Under the pieces are notes generated by a model. It did no database searches. It was not told where the DNA came from and worked only from the letters and a program-made list of their open reading frames with translations. This document shows positions 39,996 through 48,958 of a stretch of DNA of 64,000 bases, one piece after another. The DNA comes from Gluconacetobacter liquefaciens. Its GTDB lineage: Bacteria > Pseudomonadota > Alphaproteobacteria > Acetobacterales > Acetobacteraceae. Made by a program: the position numbers and the translations under genes. Within the stretch, counting starts at the first letter, position 1, and each line of letters opens with the position of its first letter. The stretch covers positions 83,304 through 147,303 of the forward strand of contig NZ_QQAW01000009.1 in NCBI RefSeq assembly GCF_003350405.1, written 5' to 3'.

Positions 39996-42980
39996 TCAGA
40001 AGTCCGCCGTGACACCGAAGGTGAAGTTGCGCCCGTTGGTCGTGTATGCCTCGGTTCTATTGGCCGTCAGATCGGCAAACTGTTCGATCGGCTGATTGGT
40101 GATGTTGATGGCGGAGATGACGGCCCGGACATGGGGAGTGACGTTGTAATGGGCTTGGGCGTCGACATTATTGGTGGCCCGGATGCCGTCACCCACATTG
40201 CCGTTGCTGCCGGTACTGGTCAGGTAACGGCTTCTGTAAGCCGTCGAGATACGGGCACCCCATTTGTCGGTATCGTAATACAGTGTGGCATTTGCAGCCC
40301 ATTTCGACAGGTTCAGTAGCGGGATCCGATGATTGACACCATTGATGATCGCTACCTGATGACCGTCGAACCACGTCCCGTTCATATTGATACCGAAATG
40401 CCTGAGAAATCCGGGCAGGAAGTCGAAATCATGCTGAAAGGCGATTTCGACTCCCTTAATATCGGCACCTGGGCCGTTCACGGGCTTTGATACGTCGAAA
40501 ATCGTATTGGCATCCTCTCCCTGCACCAGGAGCGACATGGGCAGGCCGGTCTGGCTGTATGGGATCTGCACGTTCTGGGTGGTCGTGAAGCTCTGCATAT
40601 CCTTGTAGAAAAAGCTGAAGGAGGCGAAACCCTTGTTCTGCATGTAATATTCGAATCCGCCTTCGACCGATGTCGCCTTGTAAGGCTTGAGATACGGATT
40701 GCCGAAGGTAACGGTGCCTCCATTCGGACGGGTCGTCAGCGTGCCGGCGGCGGCCAGGTCGGCAAGAGCAGGGCGGTTGACGTTCTGGTTCACGCTGGCG
40801 CGGAACAGCAGGGAACGGGTCACGCTCAACGCCATGTTGGCGGCAGGCAGGACGCTGTGCCGGCTCACGGTTGCCACGATGGGCGTCAACTGGCTGACAC
40901 CATTGGTCGTCGTCACGACATGACCGGTGGAAATCAGGTCCGTGTTGTAATAGCGAACTCCGGCATTGGCCCGCAGGCGCATGCCGAACACCTCCGTGTC
41001 GAGGTCGTACTGGGCATAGGTTGCCCATGTCTTTTCCTCGACCTGATAATCGGTTCCGGCCATCAGATACTTGGCGTTAAGGTTTCTCGGATCGCCGATA
41101 TAGTCGAATACGCCGTTGACCTTGCCAACGATATAATCGATCTGGCTACTACGCCGTATCGTTTCCTTCAGATTGTCGGGAATGATCGTGTCGGTTGGAA
41201 TATTGTGGAAGACCTTGTTGTTATACTGATAGCCGCCATTCGTGAAGTCCTTGTATTCGCCTCCCACTTCAAAGCTCGAATGCTGGTCGAGCTTGTATAT
41301 ACCATTCAGCTTGCCGTTGGCGTAGCGACTCGTAATAGAGTTTTCCTGAGTATCAAGGCGCTGGAGCTGCCAGGCATCGGGATTTTTCAGATCAAAACCG
41401 TAGATATTGTATGGTTCGACGGACAGATTGTTGAATCCGAAGGCGTGATTCTTGGCCTCCATGAACACCTTGTCGAAGACAGGCTGGCGGAAATCGGATT
41501 CCTCATAACCGCCTAGTGCCGTGAATTTCAGATGGTTGGTCGCCTGCCAACTGAAATTTCCCACCGCTTGATAGAAATCGGTATGGTTGTCGATGATGTG
41601 GTGTTCGCTGCGCTGGTCGACACCGGTGTAGTTCGCGGCTTCCAGCGTGTTGCCGACGATCGTGGCTGACTGAATCACCTGCGTTCCACCGATCGGCGTA
41701 CCGGTCAGGGCGTTGCTCCCTGCTGCGGCAATCGCATAATCGTCCCGGTGGTCACTCAGACGGCCGTAAAGAAGGTCGATATCGGCCTTGAAGCGGTCAT
41801 GGTGATATTGCAGGGCCGCTGTCGCCCCCAATCGCTTGCGGTCGGTCCACCAGGTTGAGGGTGACTCGGCCTGCGGCGCGTAAATCGTGCCGCCCTCCAG
41901 CAAGGCGGCGGTTTCGGGGGAAATATCGGGCCCGATATTGCCGGGCTTGTACTGGACCTTGTTCCATCCCCAGTTACGATATCCATACTCGTTGCTGTGA
42001 ATTTCGGAATAGGCGATGGACGCCAGCGCACCGAAATCGCCCCAGCGGTCGGATGCCATGGCCACCACACGTGGCGTGACACCGCTGGTATTCGTATTGT
42101 TCTGTCCTTGCGCTGAAACGACGAATTTCGAGCCGGGATAATCGAACGGCTTGGCGGTATAGAGCTGCACGGTGCCTGCAATGCCGCCTTCATCCTGATC
42201 CGCCGCATAGGATTTCTGGACGGATACGCGATTGAAGAGTTCTGACGCGAACAGGCTGAAATCGAACGCGCGCGTGCGACTGACACCGCCGCGATTATCC
42301 ATGCCGGACGCCGTATTGCTCAGAACTTCCATGCCGTTCAACTGCGTGCGGGTAAAATCCGGCCCAAGGCCCCGCAGCGTGATCTGTCGCCCTTCGCCGC
42401 TGTCACGGTTGATGGTGATGCCGGGAATGCGCTGCAAGGACTCCGCGAGGTTCAGGTCGGGAAACGAGGCGATATCCTGCGCCAGGATATCGTCCTCCAT
42501 TCCAACCGCGTTGCGCTTGTAGTCCTGGGCCGCACGCAGGCTCGCCCGGTAACCCGAGACCACGATGTTTTCACCCGCGTTGGCTGTGATGCCGTTCGGG
42601 CGATCCAGCGCCGCATGACGATCCGTATCGCGCGCGGGCAACACATCTGGTCCAGTACGCAGGGCCACGATCCCTCCATTGATACTGGGGGTCAGTTGCG
42701 TGCCGCCAAGCATTAGCATCAATGCCTCGCGCGCCCGGTAGGTTCCAGTCACGCCGTTCGTGTGACGCCCCGCGACGGAGTCGGGCGACACGATGACCTG
42801 AATGCCGGTCATCCGGGAAAACTGGGACAAGGCCGTCCGCAGATCTCCCGGCGGGATGGAAAAGACCTGTTGACGGTCAGGCAGTCCACCCTGTTCCGCC
42901 AGGGCCGGTGTCCGAACCGTAACCGTGGCAAGTGCCGTCGCAAAGCTGAAGACGGCCAATCGAACTTTATTGCAACGCAT
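39996..42980 (-). CDS. TonB-dependent receptor with N-terminal signalling (STN) domain
   Basis: This 994-residue outer-membrane receptor has a signal peptide (about 1-28). An STN signalling domain spans about residues 40-95 (IPPGDLRTALSQFSRMTG), followed by a TonB-box-like stretch NIVVSG, a plug domain (SLQRIPGITINRDSGEGRQ) and a 22-strand barrel ending in Phe (FTFGVTADF). The plug features GLGPDFTRTQLNGMEV and DQDEGGIAGTVQL mark the Caulobacter/Xanthomonas-type subfamily, whose members often import carbohydrates or polymers. The ATG at 42980 has GGAG seven bases upstream. It follows fecI- and fecR-like genes, so it probably signals its own induction. The ligand is not identifiable. Confidence 0.93.
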   Translation of the reverse strand: MRCNKVRLAVFSFATALATVTVRTPALAEQGGLPDRQQVFSIPPGDLRTALSQFSRMTGIQVIVSPDSVAGRHTNGVTGTYRAREALMLMLGGTQLTPSINGGIVALRTGPDVLPARDTDRHAALDRPNGITANAGENIVVSGYRASLRAAQDYKRNAVGMEDDILAQDIASFPDLNLAESLQRIPGITINRDSGEGRQITLRGLGPDFTRTQLNGMEVLSNTASGMDNRGGVSRTRAFDFSLFASELFNRVSVQKSYAADQDEGGIAGTVQLYTAKPFDYPGSKFVVSAQGQNNTNTSGVTPRVVAMASDRWGDFGALASIAYSEIHSNEYGYRNWGWNKVQYKPGNIGPDISPETAALLEGGTIYAPQAESPSTWWTDRKRLGATAALQYHHDRFKADIDLLYGRLSDHRDDYAIAAAGSNALTGTPIGGTQVIQSATIVGNTLEAANYTGVDQRSEHHIIDNHTDFYQAVGNFSWQATNHLKFTALGGYEESDFRQPVFDKVFMEAKNHAFGFNNLSVEPYNIYGFDLKNPDAWQLQRLDTQENSITSRYANGKLNGIYKLDQHSSFEVGGEYKDFTNGGYQYNNKVFHNIPTDTIIPDNLKETIRRSSQIDYIVGKVNGVFDYIGDPRNLNAKYLMAGTDYQVEEKTWATYAQYDLDTEVFGMRLRANAGVRYYNTDLISTGHVVTTTNGVSQLTPIVATVSRHSVLPAANMALSVTRSLLFRASVNQNVNRPALADLAAAGTLTTRPNGGTVTFGNPYLKPYKATSVEGGFEYYMQNKGFASFSFFYKDMQSFTTTQNVQIPYSQTGLPMSLLVQGEDANTIFDVSKPVNGPGADIKGVEIAFQHDFDFLPGFLRHFGINMNGTWFDGHQVAIINGVNHRIPLLNLSKWAANATLYYDTDKWGARISTAYRSRYLTSTGSNGNVGDGIRATNNVDAQAHYNVTPHVRAVISAINITNQPIEQFADLTANRTEAYTTNGRNFTFGVTADF

Positions 42981-43106
42981 GATCTGTCTCCGCAGGCCAT
43001 CCATGCGGCCCTCGGAACGGAAGACGGTATGCGCCTCCCAAACCGGACACAGGAAATTGCGAAGCTTTTTATTGTGTTATGTTTCTTTTTTATGACTCGA
43101 CCGACG

Positions 43107-43949
43107 TCACTCGTGCCGCGGGACCAATTGCAGGCTGCGATCGTTTTCTACGACTGAAAATCGATAGACGTCGCCAATGGCCCGGAGCAGATGCACCGGA
43201 TCGTCGAGCTTGAAACGGCCAGAGAGCGGCGTTGTCGCTAATGTGCCCGCTGGAGGCAAGATGACGGGACCTTTGCTGCGGTTGAGCATCTCCACCAGGT
43301 CGCCCAGACACATCCCCTGGGTATCCAGCCACCCCTCTCGCCGGTCCGCTTCCGCAGGGTCGAAGCGGTCAGGCGTTCCAACCGCGCCATCGTGGTAAAA
43401 CGCGCGATAGCCTGCCTTGACCACGACACCTTCGGATGTCGGAGAGAGCGCATGCGCGAAGCGAACCGCGCCCCGATAGACATCCAGTTCGACATGATGA
43501 TGCATCATGTTGATATCAAAGGCCGTGCCCAGCACCCGCGCCGACACGTCCCCGACCTGCACCTCGAAAGGACGGTTCGGATCATGAACGATGTCGAAAA
43601 AGACTTCGCCTTTCGTCAGGGCAACGTTGCGGCGGGAGCGCCCGAGGCGAACATCAATGCTGGAATCACCATTCAGGTGGAGTGCGGAACCGTCGGCCAG
43701 AACGATATCGCGCTGCTGACCCCGTTCCGTCTGATAATGCACCTTGCCTGGGACGGTCAGGAGCGTGGACAGACCTACGCCACAGACCACCATCGCTAAT
43801 CCAGCGGCCCCGAGCCGGCGCCTGCGCTGCTGGCGCATGGCGCGGATCTGCCCGTCGGACAGGCGCCCCATCTGGGCGACACGTGCCAAGGCTTCATGCA
43901 ATGCAGGATCGTCCGGCAGATCCGACCGCTTTCCGGATGTCGGGCTCAT
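43107..43949 (-). CDS. fecR: FecR family anti-sigma regulator
   Basis: This 280-residue protein has a cytoplasmic N-terminal anti-sigma region, one membrane helix (about residues 46-66) and a periplasmic FecR domain containing the conserved GQQRDIVLADGSALHLN, GEVFFDIVHDPNRPF and VRVLGTAFDI-like segment (RVLGTAFDIN). The C-terminal part, about 200-280, is the STN-interacting DUF4974-like portion. It relays receptor occupancy to the sigma factor. Overlaps the sigma gene by four bases. Confidence 0.93.
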   Translation of the reverse strand: MSPTSGKRSDLPDDPALHEALARVAQMGRLSDGQIRAMRQQRRRRLGAAGLAMVVCGVGLSTLLTVPGKVHYQTERGQQRDIVLADGSALHLNGDSSIDVRLGRSRRNVALTKGEVFFDIVHDPNRPFEVQVGDVSARVLGTAFDINMMHHHVELDVYRGAVRFAHALSPTSEGVVVKAGYRAFYHDGAVGTPDRFDPAEADRREGWLDTQGMCLGDLVEMLNRSKGPVILPPAGTLATTPLSGRFKLDDPVHLLRAIGDVYRFSVVENDRSLQLVPRHE

Positions 43950-44482
43950 CCCGCATTCCCCGTATCGAAACCCTTTCGGTGCAGCGCGTCCCGCAGGGTG
44001 GCGATGGCCCGTGTGACATGTTTTTCCACACAGGCCCGGCTCAGGCCCATCTGTTCGGCGATCTCCTGCGTGCTATGTCCGTCCAGTTTCTGGCGGATGA
44101 AGATTTCCCGGCGCAGAGAGGACATGTCGCACATGGCGGCGACCATGCTGTCCACGCGCTGCTTGTGCGTCATGATTTCATCCGCGCGTGGCTGCGGGCA
44201 GGCGACGTCCTCAGGCAGAATCTCGACAACCGGATCGCCCTGCCGGCGGCGTCGGTAATCATGGATCAGGTTACGAGCGACTTCGAAGCAGAATGCCTTC
44301 ACGTCCGATACGCTGCGCGTGCGCCGATAGACATGAAGGCGCAGGTAGGTTTCCTGCACCAGGTCTTCGCTGTCCGCCGGATCGCGTAACCGTCCCTCGA
44401 CGAAACGCCGAAGGGATCGACGCAAATCGTCTCCGTCGGCAATCGATGGGCCGTTCAGCGCGATTGGTGGTGTCTTGCTCAC
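43946..44482 (-). CDS. fecI: FecI-type ECF sigma factor
   Basis: This 178-residue ECF sigma factor has a region 2 at about residues 15-85 (LVQETYLRLHVYRRTRS, AFCFEVARNLIHDYRRRR) and region 4 at 115-170 (LRREIFIRQKLDGHST, GLSRACVEKHVTRA). It directs polymerase to the TonB receptor promoter when FecR is triggered. The start is a GTG at 44482 with a modest GGA upstream. A perfect 7-3-7 palindrome lies 43 bases upstream. Regulation by iron is possible but no Fur box could be recognised. Confidence 0.93.
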   Translation of the reverse strand: MSKTPPIALNGPSIADGDDLRRSLRRFVEGRLRDPADSEDLVQETYLRLHVYRRTRSVSDVKAFCFEVARNLIHDYRRRRQGDPVVEILPEDVACPQPRADEIMTHKQRVDSMVAAMCDMSSLRREIFIRQKLDGHSTQEIAEQMGLSRACVEKHVTRAIATLRDALHRKGFDTGNAG

Positions 44483-44524
44483 ATTCCGAATGATAGGGAA
44501 GGCTGACTGCGAGCGCGATATCCA

Positions 44525-44541
44525 TCATGAAAACTTCATGA
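44525..44541. promoter_or_regulatory. Palindrome upstream of fecI
   Basis: TCATGAA, spacer AAC, TTCATGA: a perfect inverted repeat with 7-base arms, about 43 bases before the fecI start. It does not match a Fur box. Its position suits a repressor operator controlling the FecI-FecR-receptor cassette; this is inference. Confidence 0.45.
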
Positions 44542-44698
44542 GTTCCTGCCGGGCCTTCCCGCTGCCCTTACGGCCATGCGCTTGAAAGGCGGCAGACATT
44601 ATGGGTCATTCGGGACATAGTGTCAGGCGCAGCCCTGAACAGGGCAACCCGGCCCTTCGCCTCGATGGCGAGCGATGGCAGCCGATGGGAATGATGAC

Positions 44699-45478
44699 AT
44701 GATGGATGGCGATTTTATCGCGCGGCGAATTCTTCTGACCAATGACGACGGTATCGATGCACCGGGACTTGGCGCATTGATCGACATTGCCACGACACTG
44801 GCTCCTGAAGTCTGGGTCGTGGCGCCCGAAAGGGACCAGAGCGGCACCTCGCACGCGCTCAGTCTGCATGACCCGCTGCGGGTCAGCCAGCGGGGCGAGC
44901 GGCGCTATGGCGTCACGGGTACGCCGGGCGACTGCGTGGTGATGGGCGTGAGGCATCTGATGGCCGAGCAGCCGCCGGACCTGATCCTGTCCGGCGTGAA
45001 TCGCGGCGCCAACCTGGGGATGGAAACGGTGTTTTCGGGAACGGTGGGCGCCGCGATGACCGGGTTGCTGCTGGGCATTCCCTCGATCGCGCTGAGCCAG
45101 CTTTTCACCCGCGATCAGCCGGTGCGGTGGGCGACGGCGCGAGCCGTGGCGCCTTCCGTCATTCGCGAGATGGTGCGGCTCGACTGGGCGCGCGATGCCT
45201 GCCTGAACATAAACTTCCCGGATCGTTCGCCCGAACAGGTGGATGGGCTGGTGCTGACCAGCCAAGGGACGGGCCTGCTCGGTGGTGCCTCGATCACGGC
45301 GCGCACCGATCCGCGTAACGGTGCTTATCACTGGCTGAGCCTGACCCGGTCTTCCACCACTGATGACGAAGGGACCGAGACCGCAGCCGTTCTGTCCGGA
45401 AAGGTGTCGGTCACGCCGCTGCGCTACGAACGCACCGATCAGGGCGTGCTGGAACGGATGCGCGCGGCACAGGTGTGA
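44699..45478 (+). CDS. surE: 5'-nucleotidase SurE
   Basis: This 259-residue metal-dependent nucleotidase/exopolyphosphatase acts on nucleoside 5'-monophosphates. The N-terminal motif RILLTNDDGIDAPG (near residues 9-22), VVAPERDQSGTSHALS, GTPGDCVVMGV and SGVNRGANLG are the SurE signatures. Starts at 44675, 44699 and 44702 are possible; 44699 has GGGA upstream and an N-terminus of family-like length. It is divergent from fecI. Unlike in many Alphaproteobacteria, pcm does not follow; an AT-rich gap with a terminator does. Confidence 0.93.
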   Translation: MMDGDFIARRILLTNDDGIDAPGLGALIDIATTLAPEVWVVAPERDQSGTSHALSLHDPLRVSQRGERRYGVTGTPGDCVVMGVRHLMAEQPPDLILSGVNRGANLGMETVFSGTVGAAMTGLLLGIPSIALSQLFTRDQPVRWATARAVAPSVIREMVRLDWARDACLNINFPDRSPEQVDGLVLTSQGTGLLGGASITARTDPRNGAYHWLSLTRSSTTDDEGTETAAVLSGKVSVTPLRYERTDQGVLERMRAAQV

Positions 45479-45557
45479 TCTTAAACGTATACGCTGTATA
45501 TATTATTTAAAATCAATATATTAAACTATTTTTCTTAAGTTTTAATGTAACAAACTC

Positions 45558-45580
45558 AGCCGTCCTGTCCGGCTTTTTTT
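45558..45580 (+). terminator. Intrinsic terminator in the surE-padR gap
   Basis: AGCCG (45558-45562) pairs with CGGCT (45570-45574) around a seven-base loop, followed by seven Ts (45574-45580). It ends surE, or a short transcript arising in the AT-rich 75 bases before it. Confidence 0.75.
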
Positions 45581-45694
45581 GTGTCCAAATTCTGCGATCA
45601 TCAGAGAAAACTATTGCATGGAACCGGCCAATGATGGCTACCTTGCATAGACAGGTTCCGTGCGGTGCGGAGCCCTTTCAAGGATCGAGGCGTC

Positions 45695-46030
45695 GTGGAC
45701 AGCAATCTCGTCCAGTTCAAGAAGGGGGTGTTGGAACTCTGTGTTCTCGCACTCCTCGCGCGGTCGGACTCATACGGCTACGACATCGCCAGCCGTCTGT
45801 CCGCCGCTATCGATATGGGTGAGGGAACGATCTACCCCCTGATGCGCCGGATGCAGAAGGACGGGCTGGTTTCCACTTACCTGGTCGAATCCTCATCCGG
45901 CCCCCCGCGAAAATATTATCGCCTGACCGAAGGCGGCCGAAAAAACCTCAATGCCCAGAAGGCGGCCTGGACCGATTTTACGCGCGCCGTCGCCGCCATT
46001 CTGGAACTGGATCTGGAGAAGACATCATGA
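45695..46030 (+). CDS. PadR family transcriptional regulator
   Basis: This 111-residue winged-helix regulator of the PadR type shows KKGVLELCVLALLARSDSYGYDIASRL, GEGTIYPLMRRMQKDGLV and PPRKYYRLTEGG (quoted in separated parts), the core of the PadR HTH with its Gly-Tyr-Asp and Leu-rich motifs. The start is a GTG at 45695 with GAGG six bases upstream. Its stop overlaps the DUF1700 start by four bases. PadR proteins linked to DUF1700/DUF2807 genes usually repress their own operon; the inducer is unknown. Confidence 0.9.
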   Translation: MDSNLVQFKKGVLELCVLALLARSDSYGYDIASRLSAAIDMGEGTIYPLMRRMQKDGLVSTYLVESSSGPPRKYYRLTEGGRKNLNAQKAAWTDFTRAVAAILELDLEKTS

Positions 46031-46611
46031 ATGAGCGGGATTCGTTTCTCCGGAGGCTGAGGAGCGGCCTGTGGGGGCTGCCGCGATCGGCCATCGACGA
46101 CATCATTGCCGACTACGAAGGGCATTTCGATGCCGGGCGCGCGGCCGGTCGCAGCGATGCCGATGTCGCGGCCTCGCTAGGCGACCCGGCACGTCTGGCG
46201 AGGGAACTGCGCGCCGAAGCCGGCCTGCGCCGGTGGGAGGACGAGCGTAGCCTGGCTGCCGCACTGGGCGTGATCGTGGGGATTATCGGGTTGGCGGCGC
46301 TGGACCTGTTCGTCGTGCTGCCGGTGCTGGTCAGCGTGGTGAGCACGCTGTTCGCCTTCCTGCTGGTCGGGCTCGTCACCGCGCTGGGCGGGGGGCTGAT
46401 GCTGCCTTTTGCGTTCATCACCAATCTGCCCGGCTTCACCGGCGACCGGTTGCAGGCCGGGCTTCTGAGCCTGGGCGTCATGAGCGGCGGGGCCGCGCTG
46501 ACGGCCCTCTGCATCCTGTTCACCATCGGATTGGTCAACCTGCTGGTCCGCTACGGGCGGGCCCATTACCGGCTGATCGCAAGGGGCAGCAATGCGCCGC
46601 TGCGCGACTGA
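46027..46611 (+). CDS. DUF1700 family membrane protein
   Basis: This 194-residue protein has an N-terminal cytoplasmic helical region containing the DUF1700 signature (ELRSGLWGLP-like LRRLRSGLWGLPRSAIDD and DYEGHFDAGRAAGRSDADV, near residues 9-50). Three to four membrane helices lie in the rest (around 75-130 and 145-175). Function is unknown. It lies between padR and a DUF2807 gene, an arrangement typical of the PadR-DUF1700-DUF2807 cassette found across many bacteria. Confidence 0.85.
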   Translation: MNERDSFLRRLRSGLWGLPRSAIDDIIADYEGHFDAGRAAGRSDADVAASLGDPARLARELRAEAGLRRWEDERSLAAALGVIVGIIGLAALDLFVVLPVLVSVVSTLFAFLLVGLVTALGGGLMLPFAFITNLPGFTGDRLQAGLLSLGVMSGGAALTALCILFTIGLVNLLVRYGRAHYRLIARGSNAPLRD

Positions 46612-46653
46612 CAGAACATGTCCAACTGCGCCGATAAGCGCGAGGAGAGAGCC

Positions 46654-47442
46654 ATGATTCGTGGACTTATACTGGTGGCGGTCGGCGGCGCGTTTCTGTC
46701 GATGACCTGCTTCGCCGTGGCGGCCGTGCGCGGCCCCCTATCCTGGAATGTCTCGGGTTGGGACCTGCTGGATGACGATGACGGCGGCCCGACGGCGGCG
46801 CCGACGGTCTCGCACAAGCTGGACTGGAAGGGCGGCGAAGCGCTGACGTTCGAACTTCCGGCCAGCATCGTCTATACGCAGGGACCGACGGCCGGCATTA
46901 CAGTGACTGGAGCCAGCGCTCTCGTGGACCGGGTGAAGCTGGATGGCGATGTGCTCTCCCTCGACTATGCCGGGCACCATCGCTGGCACGACCATCATCT
47001 CCGGATCGTGGTGACTGCCCCGGCCCTGAAGACGGTAACCCTGCGCTCCGCCGGCGTGCTGACGCTGAACGATGTGGCGGTGGATCGCCTGTCCCTGACG
47101 GTCGAGGGTGCGGGCAGCCTGACGGGGCATGGCAAGGCGGACATGGTGGTGTTGAAGGTCGCGGGGGCGGCGCAGGCCAATCTGTCGGACATGGTCGTGC
47201 GGGACGCGGATGTCGCGATCTCGGGTGCCGGGCATGTCAGCATCGGGCCCAGCGGGCACGCTTCCGTCCGTCTCAGTGGCGTGGGCGCGGTGAACCTGAC
47301 CCGCAAGCCGGCGTCCCTGACCAAGGAGGTCAACGGAATCGGCTCCATCACGGTCGATGACGGTAACCATGACGACCACGACAAAGACAACGACGATGAC
47401 GCGCCGAAGGTGAAGGAAGGCGCGGGAGACGTGCAGCTCTGA
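46654..47442 (+). CDS. DUF2807 (GIN/adhesin-like) surface protein
   Basis: This 262-residue exported protein has an N-terminal hydrophobic segment (about residues 4-24) followed by a beta-helical GIN domain (about 65-235). Typical are LRIVVTAPALKTVTLRSAGVLTL, GAGSLTGHGKADMV and ISGAGHVSIGPSGHASVRLSGVGAV (given in parts), repeating Gly-Ala-Gly turns. The C-terminal 35 residues are very rich in Asp and His with Lys (HDDHDKDNDDDAPK), possibly metal-binding. The ATG at 46654 has GAGGAG nine bases upstream. Role unknown; envelope-stress cassettes of this kind are suspected sensors or anchors. Confidence 0.8.
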   Translation: MIRGLILVAVGGAFLSMTCFAVAAVRGPLSWNVSGWDLLDDDDGGPTAAPTVSHKLDWKGGEALTFELPASIVYTQGPTAGITVTGASALVDRVKLDGDVLSLDYAGHHRWHDHHLRIVVTAPALKTVTLRSAGVLTLNDVAVDRLSLTVEGAGSLTGHGKADMVVLKVAGAAQANLSDMVVRDADVAISGAGHVSIGPSGHASVRLSGVGAVNLTRKPASLTKEVNGIGSITVDDGNHDDHDKDNDDDAPKVKEGAGDVQL

Positions 47443-47459
47443 GAAGGCGGGGGATGCCA

Positions 47460-47487
47460 GGAGAGGAGGGTGGTTGTCCTCCTCTCC
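47460..47487. terminator. Bidirectional hairpin between convergent genes
   Basis: GGAGAGGAGG (47460-47469) and its exact complement (47478-47487) enclose an eight-base loop, in the gap between the convergent DUF2807 and beta-barrel genes. No long T tract. Confidence 0.6.
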
Positions 47488-47502
47488 ACCATGCCGAGCG
47501 CG

Positions 47503-48759
47503 TCAGAAGCCGAGCACGGCATCCCCGCCGAACGTGAATCGGCCGGCATTCCGCAGGTCGTTGAACGGGGTTGTATTGCTGAGCGAGCGATCGAAACGGA
47601 TCTCCGGCCGGATTTCGAACAGGCTGACACCATGGCCAAGCAAAGGATGCCAGGTCAGGCCCAGCGTCAGCGCGCCGTAAGTCGTCGGCGGGGCGGATTG
47701 CGTATCGGCGGGCCGGCCGAGCGTCGCGCGCATATAGGCGTTGTTGTCCAGGAAGCTGGTCACGATCAGCCCTGTATTGTCGCGATAGATCTCGCCCCGA
47801 TAATTGAATGTCAGCGACGGTGTGACCGTATAACTCAGGAAGCTGACGAAACTGTAGGTATCGGCCCGGATGCCCTCATCATGCATCGCGTTGAATTCGC
47901 CGGTTACCGACAGGCGGTTATTGATTTTATAGGTGATGTCGAGGTCGTTCCAGAACCGCTGCGCGCTGTTGGCCCGGTTTCCCAACGCACGCACGGCGTT
48001 TTCCGGCCCTACGCGGCCCAGATAGGTAAAGGACAGGCGTCCGTCCGCGAAACCGTTGCCCGAAAGCCCGAAATAACCTGCGGCGGCATCGTTGTCGTCG
48101 CCGCGTCCGAACGAGACCTGGTTGCCGGTATCGACCCCGAACAGCACGTCGAACCGCTCGGTGGCATGCCATTGGAACATCGCCCCGGCATGTTCGAATG
48201 GCGTTGAATACTGGGTGGTGTAGGCCAGCGTGTAGAAGGGGCGGGTAGCCGGGTCCAGCGTTTCTATCCCCATCGGCGAGGGCAGGATGCCGGCCTGCAT
48301 GTCCAGTCCATGGCGCGTGAGCCAGGGCAGGTGCACGTCGAGATGGGCTTCGGCGGGGATGAACTGGTAACGCCCGTTCATCATCCGGTCCGTGATGCCG
48401 GCGATCTCGTAATAGCGGGCATCGGCGCCGTACAGGGCCTTGATATTGAATCCAATTTGATAGGTGGAGGCGCTATGGTCCACCGCCCGTGCCACGGTCA
48501 GGGTGACCTGGTCGAGTTGCGCCTGATTGGCATGGTCGCCGATGAATGCGCCGAAATTATTGCCGTTTGCCGGTCGGGCAGGGTTGGCGCTGATACCACC
48601 CTCGATCTGGCCATGTAGCGTGACATCATGCCACCAGTCCTGGACCGTGTCGGCGCGGGCACCGGCCACGCCGCCGGCGAGGACGGCGCCCGAGACAGCC
48701 AGTACCAGCCGCAGTGCGCCCCCTGACTGGCGGAAGATGCTCTGCATGGCCCTCGTCAT
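47503..48759 (-). CDS. Putative outer-membrane beta-barrel protein (bbp2/OmpL-like)
   Basis: This 418-residue exported protein has a signal peptide (about residues 1-36, core LRLVLAVSGAVLAGGVA). The rest shows alternating amphipathic beta strands and Tyr/Phe-rich turns, ending LGF. The sequence LHGQIEGGISANPARPANGNNFG near the start and GLDMQAGILPSPMGIETLDP match the bbp2 (OmpL-like) porin pattern. The ATG at 48759 is preceded by GGAG ten bases upstream. Probable outer-membrane porin; substrate unknown. Divergence from known porins means the call is from fold-level pattern. Confidence 0.7.
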   Translation of the reverse strand: MTRAMQSIFRQSGGALRLVLAVSGAVLAGGVAGARADTVQDWWHDVTLHGQIEGGISANPARPANGNNFGAFIGDHANQAQLDQVTLTVARAVDHSASTYQIGFNIKALYGADARYYEIAGITDRMMNGRYQFIPAEAHLDVHLPWLTRHGLDMQAGILPSPMGIETLDPATRPFYTLAYTTQYSTPFEHAGAMFQWHATERFDVLFGVDTGNQVSFGRGDDNDAAAGYFGLSGNGFADGRLSFTYLGRVGPENAVRALGNRANSAQRFWNDLDITYKINNRLSVTGEFNAMHDEGIRADTYSFVSFLSYTVTPSLTFNYRGEIYRDNTGLIVTSFLDNNAYMRATLGRPADTQSAPPTTYGALTLGLTWHPLLGHGVSLFEIRPEIRFDRSLSNTTPFNDLRNAGRFTFGGDAVLGF

Positions 48760-48958
48760 GATCCCGTTCTCCGATGCGCAGGCATACACACCCGCCGGAT
48801 ATGGCATGCGGCCCGGCGGGGCATCCTGTTCGTTTCGGAATAAAAATATACTCTTTTAACAACAGGATAGCGTTCTGTTGCTGGCTGTAGCCTGTCCGGC
48901 CTGCAGCGGACAACCCGCGCGACGCGCGCGCCTGGGCCGTGCCGACGGAATATTCGGC

